64,000 bases of DNA from the NCBI GenBank assembly GCA_963777915.1, contig CAVZSH010000005.1, positions 1,054,001-1,118,000 of the forward strand, read 5' to 3'. A program made the position numbers and the translations under genes. The notes under the pieces were generated by a model that was not told the DNA's origin, did not search any database, and saw nothing but the letters and a program-made list of their open reading frames with translations. The DNA comes from CAVUPF01 sp963777915. GTDB lineage: Bacteria; Actinomycetota; Thermoleophilia; Solirubrobacterales; 70-9. This document shows, piece by piece, positions 51,970 to 60,708 of this stretch (within the stretch, counting starts at the first letter, position 1; each line of letters begins with the position of its first letter).

Positions 51970-52487
51970 TGCCCCGGAGCGCTCGCCAACCAGCTCCGCC
52001 GGCGGCGTTCGAAGACGAAGGAGAACTGCTCGGGGGCGCCGCCGCGTCGGGCGGCGCCGCTGATCACGGCGCGGGGCGGGATCGCCGAGACGAAGGCGAC
52101 CGCGACCGGGCCCAGCGCCACGCGCGGCGGGAAGCCGCCGCTCGGCGGAGCGGGCGGGCCGGCCAGCAGTTCAGCGGCGAAGCGCGGCGTCGCGGCGTGG
52201 CGCAGGGTGCGCTTCACACCCGGGCCGATCTCACCGACCTCATAGCGCAGGAAGGCGGCCAAGAAGCGCCGCGCCGCCGCCCGCACTTCTCGCTCCAGCC
52301 CCATCTCATTGCGCTCGACGGCGACACGGGCCCTGGATCTCGCAACCGTCGCCGTGCCGCCGCCCGGCGGTTGTGGCGCAGGGTTGGCGAGCTGCTCGCC
52401 GCCCGATCCGAAGGCAAGCGCCGCGCCGATCAGCGCCGCGCAGACCAAGGCGAAGAGCGCTACGCGGCGGCGCTCGTCCCGCCGCAC
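51966..52487 (-). CDS. Single-pass membrane protein of the transfer operon
   Basis: This 173-residue protein has one N-terminal helix (VALFALVCAALIGAALAFG), a Pro-rich linker and a compact domain with LEREVRAAARRFLAAFLRYE and FVFERRRRSWLASAPGQ. The layout (short cytosolic end, one helix, outside domain of about 110 residues) suits a small VirB8-like or TcpC-related core component. It is coupled by overlaps to the hydrolase gene. Confidence 0.65.
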   Translation of the reverse strand: MRRDERRRVALFALVCAALIGAALAFGSGGEQLANPAPQPPGGGTATVARSRARVAVERNEMGLEREVRAAARRFLAAFLRYEVGEIGPGVKRTLRHAATPRFAAELLAGPPAPPSGGFPPRVALGPVAVAFVSAIPPRAVISGAARRGGAPEQFSFVFERRRRSWLASAPGQ

Positions 52488-52490
52488 CGC

Positions 52491-54878
52491 TCAACCGCCC
52501 CGTGAGAGGTTGCGGCGAAGCGCCAGATCCGCGGCGGCGCGGCGCTCGTGGCGCAGCCTCCGCAGCTCTTCGCGGCGCCTCGGGCCGGCTCCCTCACGGC
52601 GCTGGCGCAGGCCCTCCGCCGCCTGGCGCCGGCGCCCGATTACGCGGCCGGGGATGCTCTCGGCGACGTCGAGGCGCTGGCGGTCGCGCTTGGTCGCTTT
52701 CTCGATCGCCGCCTCGGCTCTCTCGCGCTCGGGACCGTGCAGGGCTTCGAAGTCAGCGCGGTCATAACCCGCCCGGTGAGCGTGATCGGCCAGATCGCGT
52801 GAGCTGCGCAGCATCTCGCGGTCCTCCGCCCGGAAGCGCTGCAGGTCGCGCTCGCTCCAGCGCTGGCCGGTCTGGCGCTGGTTGCGGTCGGCGCGGGTAA
52901 CCAGAGCCTTGGCCTGCTCGAAGCGCTCGCGAGTGGACCCCCCTCCCCCGCTCCCCTCCGCATTCCCAGGGGCGAGCTGTCGCCCCGCCGCCGCACCCTC
53001 TAGCTGCGCGGCCTGCGGCTGAGAGGGCCGGGCGCGGTCGGACTCCGCGGCCTCGCCGACCGTTTGCTTGGCCTCGCGGTAGCGCTGATCGGCAAGGGCG
53101 CGAGCGCTGCTTTGCAGCGAGGTGCTCGCCGTTTCCCGGGTCGCCGCGCCGCGCTCGGCACTGCGGGCCCGGTTCCAGGCGCCGCTGCGGCGGGCGACCC
53201 CCTGCAGCGCGCCGCCGCTTGAGCGCGAGATCCGCCTGGCGAGCGTGAAGGCAGCGATCTTGCCGGGGAAGCCGTGCTCGGCGCGCTCGGCCTCGCCGAT
53301 GCTCATCCAGCTGATCAGATCGACCCGCTTCAGGAAGACGGCCCAGGCGAAGGCGGCCGAGAGCAGGAAGCCGGTGGCGCTCCCGGAGCGCCCGTCGACC
53401 TGGCCGAGGATCGAGATGCCGAGCAGGACGACCGAGAGGAAGGCGGCGTAGATCACCTTGGCCACCGTGGCGCCGAGCAGGGTGAGGCCCCAGGTCTTAA
53501 AGGCGCGCCGGCCGGAATCGCCGAGCAGCGGGAAGAAGAGCGCGAACGGGGCGGCGAGCAGAAGTACGAAGGCGATCGCCGCCTGGGTGAAGAGGCGGAT
53601 CGCGAGCCAGGCCAATAGCAGGATCGCGCCGCCGAGCGCCAGGGCGAAGAGGGCCAGCATCGAGAGCCGGGTCAGCACCCCGCCGCCGCCCTGGGCGGCG
53701 ACTTTTGCCTTGTAGGCGGAGTTGCCGTTGAAGTAGCTCCACAGTGCTTCGCGCGCCGGACTGCCCGGCGAGGAGCGCAGGTAGAGCTCGATCACGCTGC
53801 GCGGCCGTCCGTAGCGCTTGCGCGCAAAGCTCGCGCAGGCTTCCTTGGCCTGGGTGTCGCCGAAGTTGGAGAGCACCGCGAGCAGGGCAAGGGCGCCGAA
53901 GTCCGCGCAGAACTTTTCGTTTGCCTTCTGCACCGCTTCGGGCGGCGGCGGGCCGAGCGCCCACTTCAGATCGGAGAAGTCAAGGCCGGCGAAGGGCACT
54001 TCGACCAGCCGCGACCAAGTGCCCGACATCGCTTCGGCGAAGCTGCCGGTCGGCCGCGAGACCGAGCCCGACTGCGGGGCGCTGATCACGCCGAGCGCCG
54101 CTTCGTCGGAGAGGCCGGCGATTCGGCCGACAGATTCGCCCGGCTGGTGGACGACCCAAAGGCCGACGATCAGCATCGCGATCGCCGCCAGGGTCCCCCC
54201 CACCCCGGCCGCCAACTCGCGGCGCAAGAGGCCCTTGTAGGCGAACCAGATGCCACCGCAGACGATGAGGGCCGAGAGCCAGGGATCGGTGATCGCGGCG
54301 TAGAGGCGAGCCAAGACGGCGGTGACGTGGCTCATCGTCCGCCCGCCGGCGAAGGGGTCAAGACCGAAGGCGAGGCCGAGCAGTTCGAGGACCAGCTTCA
54401 AGACGAAGAGCAGCCCCAGCCAGATCCCGTTCAAGACCGTGTCGAAGCCGTAGATGATGTCGTTGACCGGGTGGGTCACCCCCGTACTGATGAAGATGTC
54501 GAAGCCGTAGTTGGAGGTCGGGTACTCGCTCTCCGGGGCGCCGTTTGCTTCGCAGGAGAGGCGGGTCGCCCGGGCGCGGATCTGGGCTAGCTGGCCGCAG
54601 ACCGGGTTGCGGATGCCGAGCCCGGTTATCGGGTCGACCTCACCGCTGGCGCCGAGTTCGCGGGCCAGCGTGCCGCTCCCGACCCGGCTCGGTTCAAGCA
54701 GCTGGCCGCCATCAGCGGCGGTGGCGCCCGAAGCCTTGTGCTTGTCGGGCGCCGCCGAGCCGCCGCCGTCCGACCGGGCGGCGCGCGCCGCCGGCGCGGC
54801 GCAACCCAGCGCCAGGCAGAGCAACGCCGCGGCCAGGCAAATCCGGCGCTCACGCCGCCGGCTCATCGCCGTGCTCAT
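52491..54878 (-). CDS. VirB6/TrbL-like polytopic transfer protein with long charged tail
   Basis: This 795-residue protein starts at the ATG at 54878 (a second ATG at 54866), overlapping the end of virB4 by 29 bases. It has a signal peptide (RICLAAALLCLALGCAAPAA), then several membrane helices (VLKLVLELLGLAFGLDP, ALALGGAILLLAWLAIRLF, AAPFALFFPLLGDSG) and an Arg/Glu-rich cytosolic tail of over 200 residues. This is the typical inner-membrane pore component of type IV secretion. A longer open frame in the same register upstream is only a shadow of virB4. Confidence 0.78.
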   Translation of the reverse strand: MSTAMSRRRERRICLAAALLCLALGCAAPAARAARSDGGGSAAPDKHKASGATAADGGQLLEPSRVGSGTLARELGASGEVDPITGLGIRNPVCGQLAQIRARATRLSCEANGAPESEYPTSNYGFDIFISTGVTHPVNDIIYGFDTVLNGIWLGLLFVLKLVLELLGLAFGLDPFAGGRTMSHVTAVLARLYAAITDPWLSALIVCGGIWFAYKGLLRRELAAGVGGTLAAIAMLIVGLWVVHQPGESVGRIAGLSDEAALGVISAPQSGSVSRPTGSFAEAMSGTWSRLVEVPFAGLDFSDLKWALGPPPPEAVQKANEKFCADFGALALLAVLSNFGDTQAKEACASFARKRYGRPRSVIELYLRSSPGSPAREALWSYFNGNSAYKAKVAAQGGGGVLTRLSMLALFALALGGAILLLAWLAIRLFTQAAIAFVLLLAAPFALFFPLLGDSGRRAFKTWGLTLLGATVAKVIYAAFLSVVLLGISILGQVDGRSGSATGFLLSAAFAWAVFLKRVDLISWMSIGEAERAEHGFPGKIAAFTLARRISRSSGGALQGVARRSGAWNRARSAERGAATRETASTSLQSSARALADQRYREAKQTVGEAAESDRARPSQPQAAQLEGAAAGRQLAPGNAEGSGGGGSTRERFEQAKALVTRADRNQRQTGQRWSERDLQRFRAEDREMLRSSRDLADHAHRAGYDRADFEALHGPERERAEAAIEKATKRDRQRLDVAESIPGRVIGRRRQAAEGLRQRREGAGPRRREELRRLRHERRAAADLALRRNLSRGG

Positions 54879-57315
54879 CACTTGAGCCGCGCGGCGCGAC
54901 GGGCGCTTCGCGTCGCGGCGTGGTGTCGAGCTTGCCGAGCAGCCAGGGCGGCGGGTCGATCTGGATCGGCGCCACCTGGCCCGAGAAGTCGCGGAAGTAG
55001 CAGCGCCCGGCGCGGTAGCCGAGCAGGCGCTGGGTCGCCGCATCGTCATCGGGGTCGAGACGCAGCAGCGAAAGCGCCTTGCGCGCCTCGGCCTCGGTCT
55101 CAACGCCGAAGGCAAAGAGCGCCCCGACCAGGGGCTCGAGCTCGGCGGCGTCGCCGAGCATCTGGGTGGCGAGGATCGGGGTGATGTTCTGGCTGCGGCC
55201 CATGCGGGCGATCCGCTCCAGCAGGGCGCGGCCCTGGGCATCGGAGGTAAGCGCCCAGGCCTCATCCATCGCCAGCACCGCATGGCGGGCGGGGTCGGTG
55301 GCGCAGAGGCGCAACGCGTAGGCAGCCAGCAGCCGCAGCACCGCGAGGCTGATCCGCTCCTCCTCCAGGAGCTCGGAGCGAGCCGTGCCGGCCAGCGGCA
55401 AGGTGAGGTTTTTGATCCGCAGCGAGACCACCTGGGCATCTCCGACCTCGGCCAGCTCGCCCCCGCCCGAGCCGAGGCCGAGCTTGGCGAGGCCGCTGGA
55501 GGCGTGGGCCTCCACTGCCCGGGCGGCTTCGCCTGCCTCGGTGCTCGGCGAGGCGGCCATCCGCGCCAGCACCTCGCCGGTGCTGCCCGCCCCTTCCGCC
55601 GTCGCCTCGGAGATAGCCAGGCGCAGCTGGGTCTGCCACTCGGGCTTGACCGGAGCCGGCAAGATCGAGACCAAGAAGTTGTAGGTGAGGTCCTCGCGGG
55701 TCTGCTCGGCGCCGATCCGCATCGGGTCAAGCAGGCCCCGGTAGCGCTCCTCGGGGCTGAGCTCGATCGTCTCGATCGCCGCGGCGATGCCGGGCAGCGC
55801 CTCGAGGCGGTGATCGCCCTTGGGGTCGATGTCGACGATCGGCCCCGAGCCCTGCAGGAAGGCCTGGTAGACCGCCAGCTCCAGGAAGATCGTCTTGCCC
55901 GAGCCGAGGCTGCCGGTGAGCAGGCAGGTCGGCGGGCGGTTTCGCTGGCAGGCCTCGGCAAGGTCGAACTGGATCGGCGAGCGCTCGCCGCCCAGGGTGT
56001 GGCCGATGTAGGGGCCGATCGCCGAGCCGGCGTGGCTGATCGCGTGCGGGACCATCGCCCCGAGCTGATCGGGCAAAAGGTGCTCCTTGTACTCGGGCAG
56101 GGGAAAGGGGACGGCCGGCAGCGAGGCGAGGAAGAGGCGGTGCTGCTCACCCCCGGGGCGATGCAGCTGCACCCGTCCGTAGCTCTCGCGCAGGCGCTCG
56201 ACCCGTTCCTCGAGCTGCTCGGAGCTGCGCCCGGCGACCGCGAGGCAGAGCGCCGAGCGAAGCAGCGGCGGGCGATCGCCGCCGCCGAGCACCGCCTCGA
56301 GCTCACGGGCCAGGTGGGGGCGCTCGGCGGACTCGACCGAGGGCCGGTGCTCGCCGGCGGACTCCTCGCGGACGATCTGGTCGGCGTCGACTTTGCGCTT
56401 CGCGACCTGCTTTCGCGCCTCGGGGTTGGCGAGGAACTCGACCGAGAGCGTCGCGTCGACCGCGAAGTCGAGCTGCAGGGGCGCGAACATCAGCTCCGCG
56501 GCGGGACCGGGGACGAGCGCCTCCTCGGGCATCGCGCCCAAGACCAGGAGCGCCTGGTGGGCACGGCCGCGCTCGGAGTCGATCTCCAGCGAGCGGCGCT
56601 GCACCGTGACGCGGCTCTCGTGCAGGCGCAGCAGGTCATAGCCGTAGGGCTCGAAGCGCTCCTCCCCGCCGGCGTCCAGGAAGCTCAGCGCCTGCGGGGC
56701 GAAGGCCCGATCGTCGTCGGGCTCGCCGAGCCCGCGGGTGTAGGCGCGGCGGATCAGGGCGGCGAGGCGCCGTGGCCCGACCCGGGTGCATTCCAGGTAG
56801 CCCAGGATGCGCTCGAAGGCGGCTTCCTCCTCGCGGCGAAGCGCGGCGATCTGCGCGGCGCCGAGGCCACGGGCCTGCTCGAAGCCGAGCCGCTCGGCGA
56901 TCGCCCCCCAGAGCGCCGCCGCTCCCTCCAAGGCGCCGCCCAGCGGCCCGGCGCCGCCGGGCGGCGCGAGGCGGACCGCGAGGTAGATCTCGGGGCGCAG
57001 CGCCTCGCGGCGCTCGAACTCGGAGCGGTGCTCGGCGAGGTGCGCCGCGAAGCGCTGGCGCCGGCCGTGGCGCGGATCGAGCGTGGTGAGGGCGCGGCGC
57101 ACGTAGGCCTCGGCGTCGAAGGCGCGGGCGACGCGGAGGATCTGGAAGTCGGCGGCGATCGAGTAGGAGAGCGCCTCGAGGCGCTCTCCTACCTCGATCT
57201 TGCGCTGCTCGGAGAGCCCGGGGTAGCTCTGGCCTTCGAGCTCATAGACCGCCCAGGCCTCGCTCGGGCTGCGCAGCACCAGATTGCCCCAGAAGAAGTA
57301 GTGCGGCGGCCTCAC
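54850..57315 (-). CDS. VirB4-type conjugation ATPase
   Basis: This 821-residue protein starts at GTG 57315. The N-terminal half is helical and divergent. The C-terminal RecA-like domain has Walker A GSLGSGKT (468-475), DIDPKGDHR, Walker B VLAMDEAW (about 680-687) and ITPILATQMLGDAAE. VirB4/TraE-family ATPases energise the mating channel and are the hallmark of self-transmissible elements. It overlaps the TcpE-like gene by GTGA. Confidence 0.88.
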   Translation of the reverse strand: MRPPHYFFWGNLVLRSPSEAWAVYELEGQSYPGLSEQRKIEVGERLEALSYSIAADFQILRVARAFDAEAYVRRALTTLDPRHGRRQRFAAHLAEHRSEFERREALRPEIYLAVRLAPPGGAGPLGGALEGAAALWGAIAERLGFEQARGLGAAQIAALRREEEAAFERILGYLECTRVGPRRLAALIRRAYTRGLGEPDDDRAFAPQALSFLDAGGEERFEPYGYDLLRLHESRVTVQRRSLEIDSERGRAHQALLVLGAMPEEALVPGPAAELMFAPLQLDFAVDATLSVEFLANPEARKQVAKRKVDADQIVREESAGEHRPSVESAERPHLARELEAVLGGGDRPPLLRSALCLAVAGRSSEQLEERVERLRESYGRVQLHRPGGEQHRLFLASLPAVPFPLPEYKEHLLPDQLGAMVPHAISHAGSAIGPYIGHTLGGERSPIQFDLAEACQRNRPPTCLLTGSLGSGKTIFLELAVYQAFLQGSGPIVDIDPKGDHRLEALPGIAAAIETIELSPEERYRGLLDPMRIGAEQTREDLTYNFLVSILPAPVKPEWQTQLRLAISEATAEGAGSTGEVLARMAASPSTEAGEAARAVEAHASSGLAKLGLGSGGGELAEVGDAQVVSLRIKNLTLPLAGTARSELLEEERISLAVLRLLAAYALRLCATDPARHAVLAMDEAWALTSDAQGRALLERIARMGRSQNITPILATQMLGDAAELEPLVGALFAFGVETEAEARKALSLLRLDPDDDAATQRLLGYRAGRCYFRDFSGQVAPIQIDPPPWLLGKLDTTPRREAPVAPRGSSDEHGDEPAA

Positions 57316-57965
57316 CGCGGCTCCGGCCCGGCTTCGAAGATCACCGTCCGCCCGGCGGGGACCTCGAGCGTCTTGGCGCTGTGAAGCGGCCCGCCGCCGG
57401 TCGGCCGCAGGCGCCAGCGGCGGGCACTCGCGGCCCGCGCGGCGCGGCCGGCGCCCGCGCCGCGCGGGACGCCCTCGAGCGTGACCGCCACCGGGTAGCG
57501 CAAGAGCACCCGGGCCGGGCCGCGGAGGCGACCGCGCGGGTAGCTCGGCCCATAGAGGTCGGCGGCGATCGCCACCCTCGCCGCGAGCGCCGGCTCGCTG
57601 CCCTCGGCGGGACAGCGGCGCAGGGCGGCGAGGACGCGAGGGCGCAACCGCCAGGCGGCGAGGCCGGCCAGCGCGCGGTGGGGCGAGCGCCCGTCGAGCT
57701 CCCAGCGCGAGAGCGCCCAGGCGGCGGCGATCGGCAGAGCGAGCAGGCGCAGCGAGGCCGGCAGCGCGCCGACCGCCAGGCCGATCAGCGGCAGGTCGGC
57801 GAGCAGGGCGAGGGCCACCAGGCAGACGAGCCAGTAGCCGATGCTGCGCAGCTCGAGGCCACCGGGCAGCGGCAGGCGCCAGTTCTGCAGCCGGTAGATC
57901 CGCCAGCGACGGCGGAAGACGACCCGGTAGGAGCGCACGACCTTGCGGGATTGCGGCTCGGGCAT
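57312..57965 (-). CDS. TcpE/VirB3-like membrane protein
   Basis: This 217-residue protein has two close hydrophobic helices near the N-terminus (YWLVCLVALALLADLPLIG and ALPASLRLLALPIAAAWAL), preceded by a basic stretch KVVRSYRVVFRRRWRIYRL. This is the TcpE layout of Gram-positive conjugation systems, the counterpart of VirB3. It directly precedes virB4, as VirB3 usually does. Confidence 0.74.
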   Translation of the reverse strand: MPEPQSRKVVRSYRVVFRRRWRIYRLQNWRLPLPGGLELRSIGYWLVCLVALALLADLPLIGLAVGALPASLRLLALPIAAAWALSRWELDGRSPHRALAGLAAWRLRPRVLAALRRCPAEGSEPALAARVAIAADLYGPSYPRGRLRGPARVLLRYPVAVTLEGVPRGAGAGRAARAASARRWRLRPTGGGPLHSAKTLEVPAGRTVIFEAGPEPR

Positions 57966-57972
57966 CGGCGCC

Positions 57973-58347
57973 TCAGAGGACCGTGTTGGCGATCTCTTTG
58001 GCGAGCGACTCGATCGAGCTCGGCGCCAGCAGGAAGATCAGCCCGAGCAGGGTGATCAGGATGATCCCGACCGCGGTGCCGAGGTTGCGCGAGGCCAGCG
58101 CCCCGACCAGCAAACAGCCGGCGAGCACGGTCAGCACCGGCACCGCCCAGCCGCTGAGCAGGGTGCTGAAGCGGGTGCCGGCGCCGCTCACGTTGCCGCC
58201 GCCTTCGGAGGCGGAGAGCGACTTGCTCACCGCCGCCTGCGCGGCGGCGGGCGCGCCGGGCAGCGACGCAGGCCCCGCCGGGGCGGCGGCGCTCAGCGCC
58301 AGGGCGAGGGCGCCGAGCGCCGCGATGGTTTTGATCCTTGCTTTCAT
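57973..58347 (-). CDS. Pilin-like small membrane protein (VirB2-like)
   Basis: This 124-residue protein has a strong RBS (AAGGAGG) and a signal peptide (TIAALGALALALSAAAPA), then two hydrophobic helices (WAVPVLTVLAGCLLVGAL and TAVGIILITLLGLIFLLA) with a short loop. That is the shape of VirB2/TrbC pilins. The position before TcpE/VirB4 agrees. Confidence 0.68.
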   Translation of the reverse strand: MKARIKTIAALGALALALSAAAPAGPASLPGAPAAAQAAVSKSLSASEGGGNVSGAGTRFSTLLSGWAVPVLTVLAGCLLVGALASRNLGTAVGIILITLLGLIFLLAPSSIESLAKEIANTVL

Positions 58348-58376
58348 CTCCTACCTCCTTGTGGTCGGTGCATGGC

Positions 58377-59252
58377 TCAGCTCCCGGTCGGGATCACCTC
58401 GATGAAGTCGACGTAGGGGCGCTCGCGAGAGGCGATCCCGAGTTCGTAGGCGAGCGTGTAGGTGGCGCCGTGGGCGTCGGCGGCGGTGACCGTGACCAGG
58501 ACGGCGCCGGAGCCGGGGGCACCGACCCAGTCGACCGCCTCGACGCCCTGCAGGGTCAGGGCGATGGTCGGCAGGGTGACCGTCGCTTCGGGGGTCAGGT
58601 CGGCCCTCAGGTTGGCCGCCGAGCGGGCCAGGTAGTTGCGGATCACCCGCTTGACGACTTCGAGCAGCGCCGGGTCGGAGACCTGCTCGCCCGCCACCGC
58701 CGCCGAGCCGGTGTCGATCGAGGGCGCCCCGACGAAGCCGGGGTAGCCGGCCAGGGAGAGCGGCTGCCCGGCGGGGTGGCGCACGGTCACCGCGAGGTAG
58801 ACGGGCGCCGCCTGGGTGGAGAGCTGCGCGGCGACGGTGATCGCCCGGCCTCCGATCAGCGCCGGCTGATCGGAGGCGACCTCGGCCCAGAGCACGCGCT
58901 GGGCACCCGCGGCGGCGGTGAAGCCCGCCCCGGCTTCGAGCCCCGCCGGCAGGTAGGGCGCCAGCGCCCTGGCGCGAGCTCCGGGGCGGGCGGCGTCATA
59001 GGTCAGGTAGGCGCGGGCGAACTGCAGGGCGAAGTCCTGGCTGGGCGCGTCGGCGCCGCTCCGCGGCCGGGCGATCGCGGCGCCGGGCGGTGAGAGCAGC
59101 GAGCGCAGGCCGAGCGCGAGCAGGACGGCGAGCACCGCGAGGGCCAGAAAGCGCGGGAGGAGCGCTCGTAGCCGGGCGGCGCGCAGGCTCTGCTCGGCGC
59201 CGCCGCCCAGCAGGGCGCCCAAGCCGATCCTCTTGTGGTCCGCGGCGCTCAT
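58377..59252 (-). CDS. TcpC-like (VirB8-like) conjugation protein
   Basis: This 291-residue protein has an N-terminal helix (FLALAVLAVLLALGLRSLL) followed by two NTF2-like domains, as in TcpC (PF12642). Marks are FALQFARAYLTYDAARP in the first and the C-terminal YTLAYELGIASRERPYVDF in the second. It forms the core scaffold of the mating pore outside the membrane. Confidence 0.82.
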   Translation of the reverse strand: MSAADHKRIGLGALLGGGAEQSLRAARLRALLPRFLALAVLAVLLALGLRSLLSPPGAAIARPRSGADAPSQDFALQFARAYLTYDAARPGARARALAPYLPAGLEAGAGFTAAAGAQRVLWAEVASDQPALIGGRAITVAAQLSTQAAPVYLAVTVRHPAGQPLSLAGYPGFVGAPSIDTGSAAVAGEQVSDPALLEVVKRVIRNYLARSAANLRADLTPEATVTLPTIALTLQGVEAVDWVGAPGSGAVLVTVTAADAHGATYTLAYELGIASRERPYVDFIEVIPTGS

Positions 59253-59254
59253 CC

Positions 59255-59845
59255 TCAGCGTTCGAAGCCGAAGTTCTCCCGGCCACCCTGCCCGTCGCCA
59301 CCCGGGGGTGGCGACGGGCTCGGGGGCGGGGTGGCGGGAGCCGGGCCCGCCGCGCTCCTCACGGGCGGGGCCGGGGCCTCCACGGCTGAGCCGAGAGGCG
59401 CCTTCTCTGGAGTGGGTTTGCGCTTTGGCTCGCCGCGACGGCTGTCCCGAGCCGGCCGCCTCGGCGCTCGGTGGCGGTGCCGCGGCTCCGGCTTGGGGAC
59501 GGTGGAAGCGGGCGGCGCCGGATCGGTGGGCGGCGCCTGGTCTCTCGCCGCCGAGCCGGCGCTCAGCGGCGAGGACGCTGACGTCTGGCTTGGCTGGCGG
59601 TGGGCCGCATTGGAGAACTCGAGCGCGGCGAGCGTCGCTGCGGCCGCGGCGCCGAGGCCGAGGACCGCTAGCCGGCGGGGGGCCAGAACTTGAGCCAGCG
59701 GGCGGGCGGGTGCCGGCGCTGAGGTCTCACCGTCGGGCTGTCGATCGTCGCGCGCTGCGACGGGATCTGGATCGGCCGTCGCGACCGGCGCGGCGAGGAG
59801 CACCTCCTCACCGAGCACGAAGACGTCGTTTTGCTTTCGTCCCAT
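59255..59845 (-). CDS. Single-pass Pro/Ser-rich membrane protein with FGF tail
   Basis: This 196-residue protein has a cytosolic N-terminus (RKQNDVFVLGEEVLLAAP), one helix (LAVLGLGAAAAATLAALEF) and a long Pro/Ala/Ser/Arg-rich outer part, ending NFGFER. The ending is like that of the sigma protein at 60709 (SFGFHG). It is probably a component of the mating apparatus or a regulator that pairs with the sigma protein. No family was recognised. Confidence 0.6.
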   Translation of the reverse strand: MGRKQNDVFVLGEEVLLAAPVATADPDPVAARDDRQPDGETSAPAPARPLAQVLAPRRLAVLGLGAAAAATLAALEFSNAAHRQPSQTSASSPLSAGSAARDQAPPTDPAPPASTVPKPEPRHRHRAPRRPARDSRRGEPKRKPTPEKAPLGSAVEAPAPPVRSAAGPAPATPPPSPSPPPGGDGQGGRENFGFER

Positions 59846-59959
59846 CGTCGATTCCCTTCGGCGACAAGACGCAGGGGCGGGCCGATTCGATACACCCCAA
59901 GGAAACGACGGTCGCTGCCGGCCCGCCGGGGCGCTTTATCTAATTCGCCGGGAGTCCGC

Positions 59960-60373
59960 TCAGCCCGGCGCCGAGAGCAGCCGCACCTTGCAGCGTAGGC
60001 CGCGGAGCTTGGCGAGGTCTCGATCGCCGCTCAGCAACAGCTCGACCTCGAGCTCGGTCTCGGCGCTCGCCACGATCAGGGCATCGGGCATCTTCAGAGC
60101 CTTGGCCCGAGCCCGCAGCTCGGCGGCACGATCGGCGATCTCGACTGTTACGGGAACGATGCGGGAGACGACCTCGGCGAAGAAACCGCTGACCCGTTCC
60201 TCGTCGTGATGGCCGAGCCGCGCGCCGGTGACGAGCTCCGCGTAGGTGATGACCGAGACGAGGATCGGCTGCTTTGCGGCCAGCTTGCGGATCGCCGCGT
60301 CGGCTTGCTTGTGCAGCGCGTCGGAGCGATCTAGAAAGCCGACGACCGCGTCGGAGTCGAGGACTACCGCCAC
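59960..60373 (-). CDS. vapC: VapC-type PIN toxin (AbrB-linked), element B
   Basis: This 137-residue PIN protein starts inside the antitoxin gene end. Acidic residues are in VLDSDAVVGFL, TYAELVTGARL, MPDALIVASAE and SGDRDLAKLRG. It is a predicted RNase toxin, third toxin pair of element B, placed within the transfer region between the Pro-rich protein and the sigma gene. Confidence 0.85.
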   Translation of the reverse strand: MAVVLDSDAVVGFLDRSDALHKQADAAIRKLAAKQPILVSVITYAELVTGARLGHHDEERVSGFFAEVVSRIVPVTVEIADRAAELRARAKALKMPDALIVASAETELEVELLLSGDRDLAKLRGLRCKVRLLSAPG

Positions 60374-60627
60374 TCTTCGCGGAGCCCCTGCACCCGAGCC
60401 CGCAGGCCGCCACCGCTGTCAAGGCAACCGGAGTAGCGATCGAGCAGCTCCTCGACCCGGGTCAGGACGATCTGTCCCGCTCCCTGCGCCTCGACCCTCA
60501 GCGTGTCGCCGGGCTTGAGCCCGGCGCCGCGAAAGGCGGCGAGGGGAATCGTCACCTGGTGCTTGGAGGAGACCTTGGTCTGGGCGCGCCGCCGCACGCC
60601 ACCGTTAGGCTTTACGTTGAGTGCCAT
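60364..60627 (-). CDS. vapB: AbrB/SpoVT-type antitoxin
   Basis: This 87-residue protein has a swapped-hairpin AbrB region: SSKHQVTIPLAAFRGAGLKP and GDTLRVEAQGAGQIVLTRV. The C-terminal tail (LLDRYSGCLDSGGG) should bind the PIN partner. It overlaps the toxin gene by ten bases and is the usual autoregulator of the pair. Confidence 0.84.
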   Translation of the reverse strand: MALNVKPNGGVRRRAQTKVSSKHQVTIPLAAFRGAGLKPGDTLRVEAQGAGQIVLTRVEELLDRYSGCLDSGGGLRARVQGLREEWR

Positions 60628-60708
60628 AGGTAAAGAATAGCGAAGGCCCGGTCGGCTCTCGGCGGGCAGGGCGCTCGTCAGGGACGGGCCCGCGGCCGAG
60701 CGGGCGGC

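Noticed and set aside
54879..56306. Upstream extension of the VirB6-like frame (to 1271 codons)
   Set aside because: It lies entirely inside virB4 in another frame and is Arg/Ser/Pro-rich. The signal peptide after the ATG at 54878 marks the true start.
55282..57384. A 700-codon open frame on the plus strand opposite virB4
   Set aside because: High-GC shadow. It lacks domains and is Arg/Gly/Glu-rich without structure, whereas the minus strand encodes a clear VirB4 ATPase.
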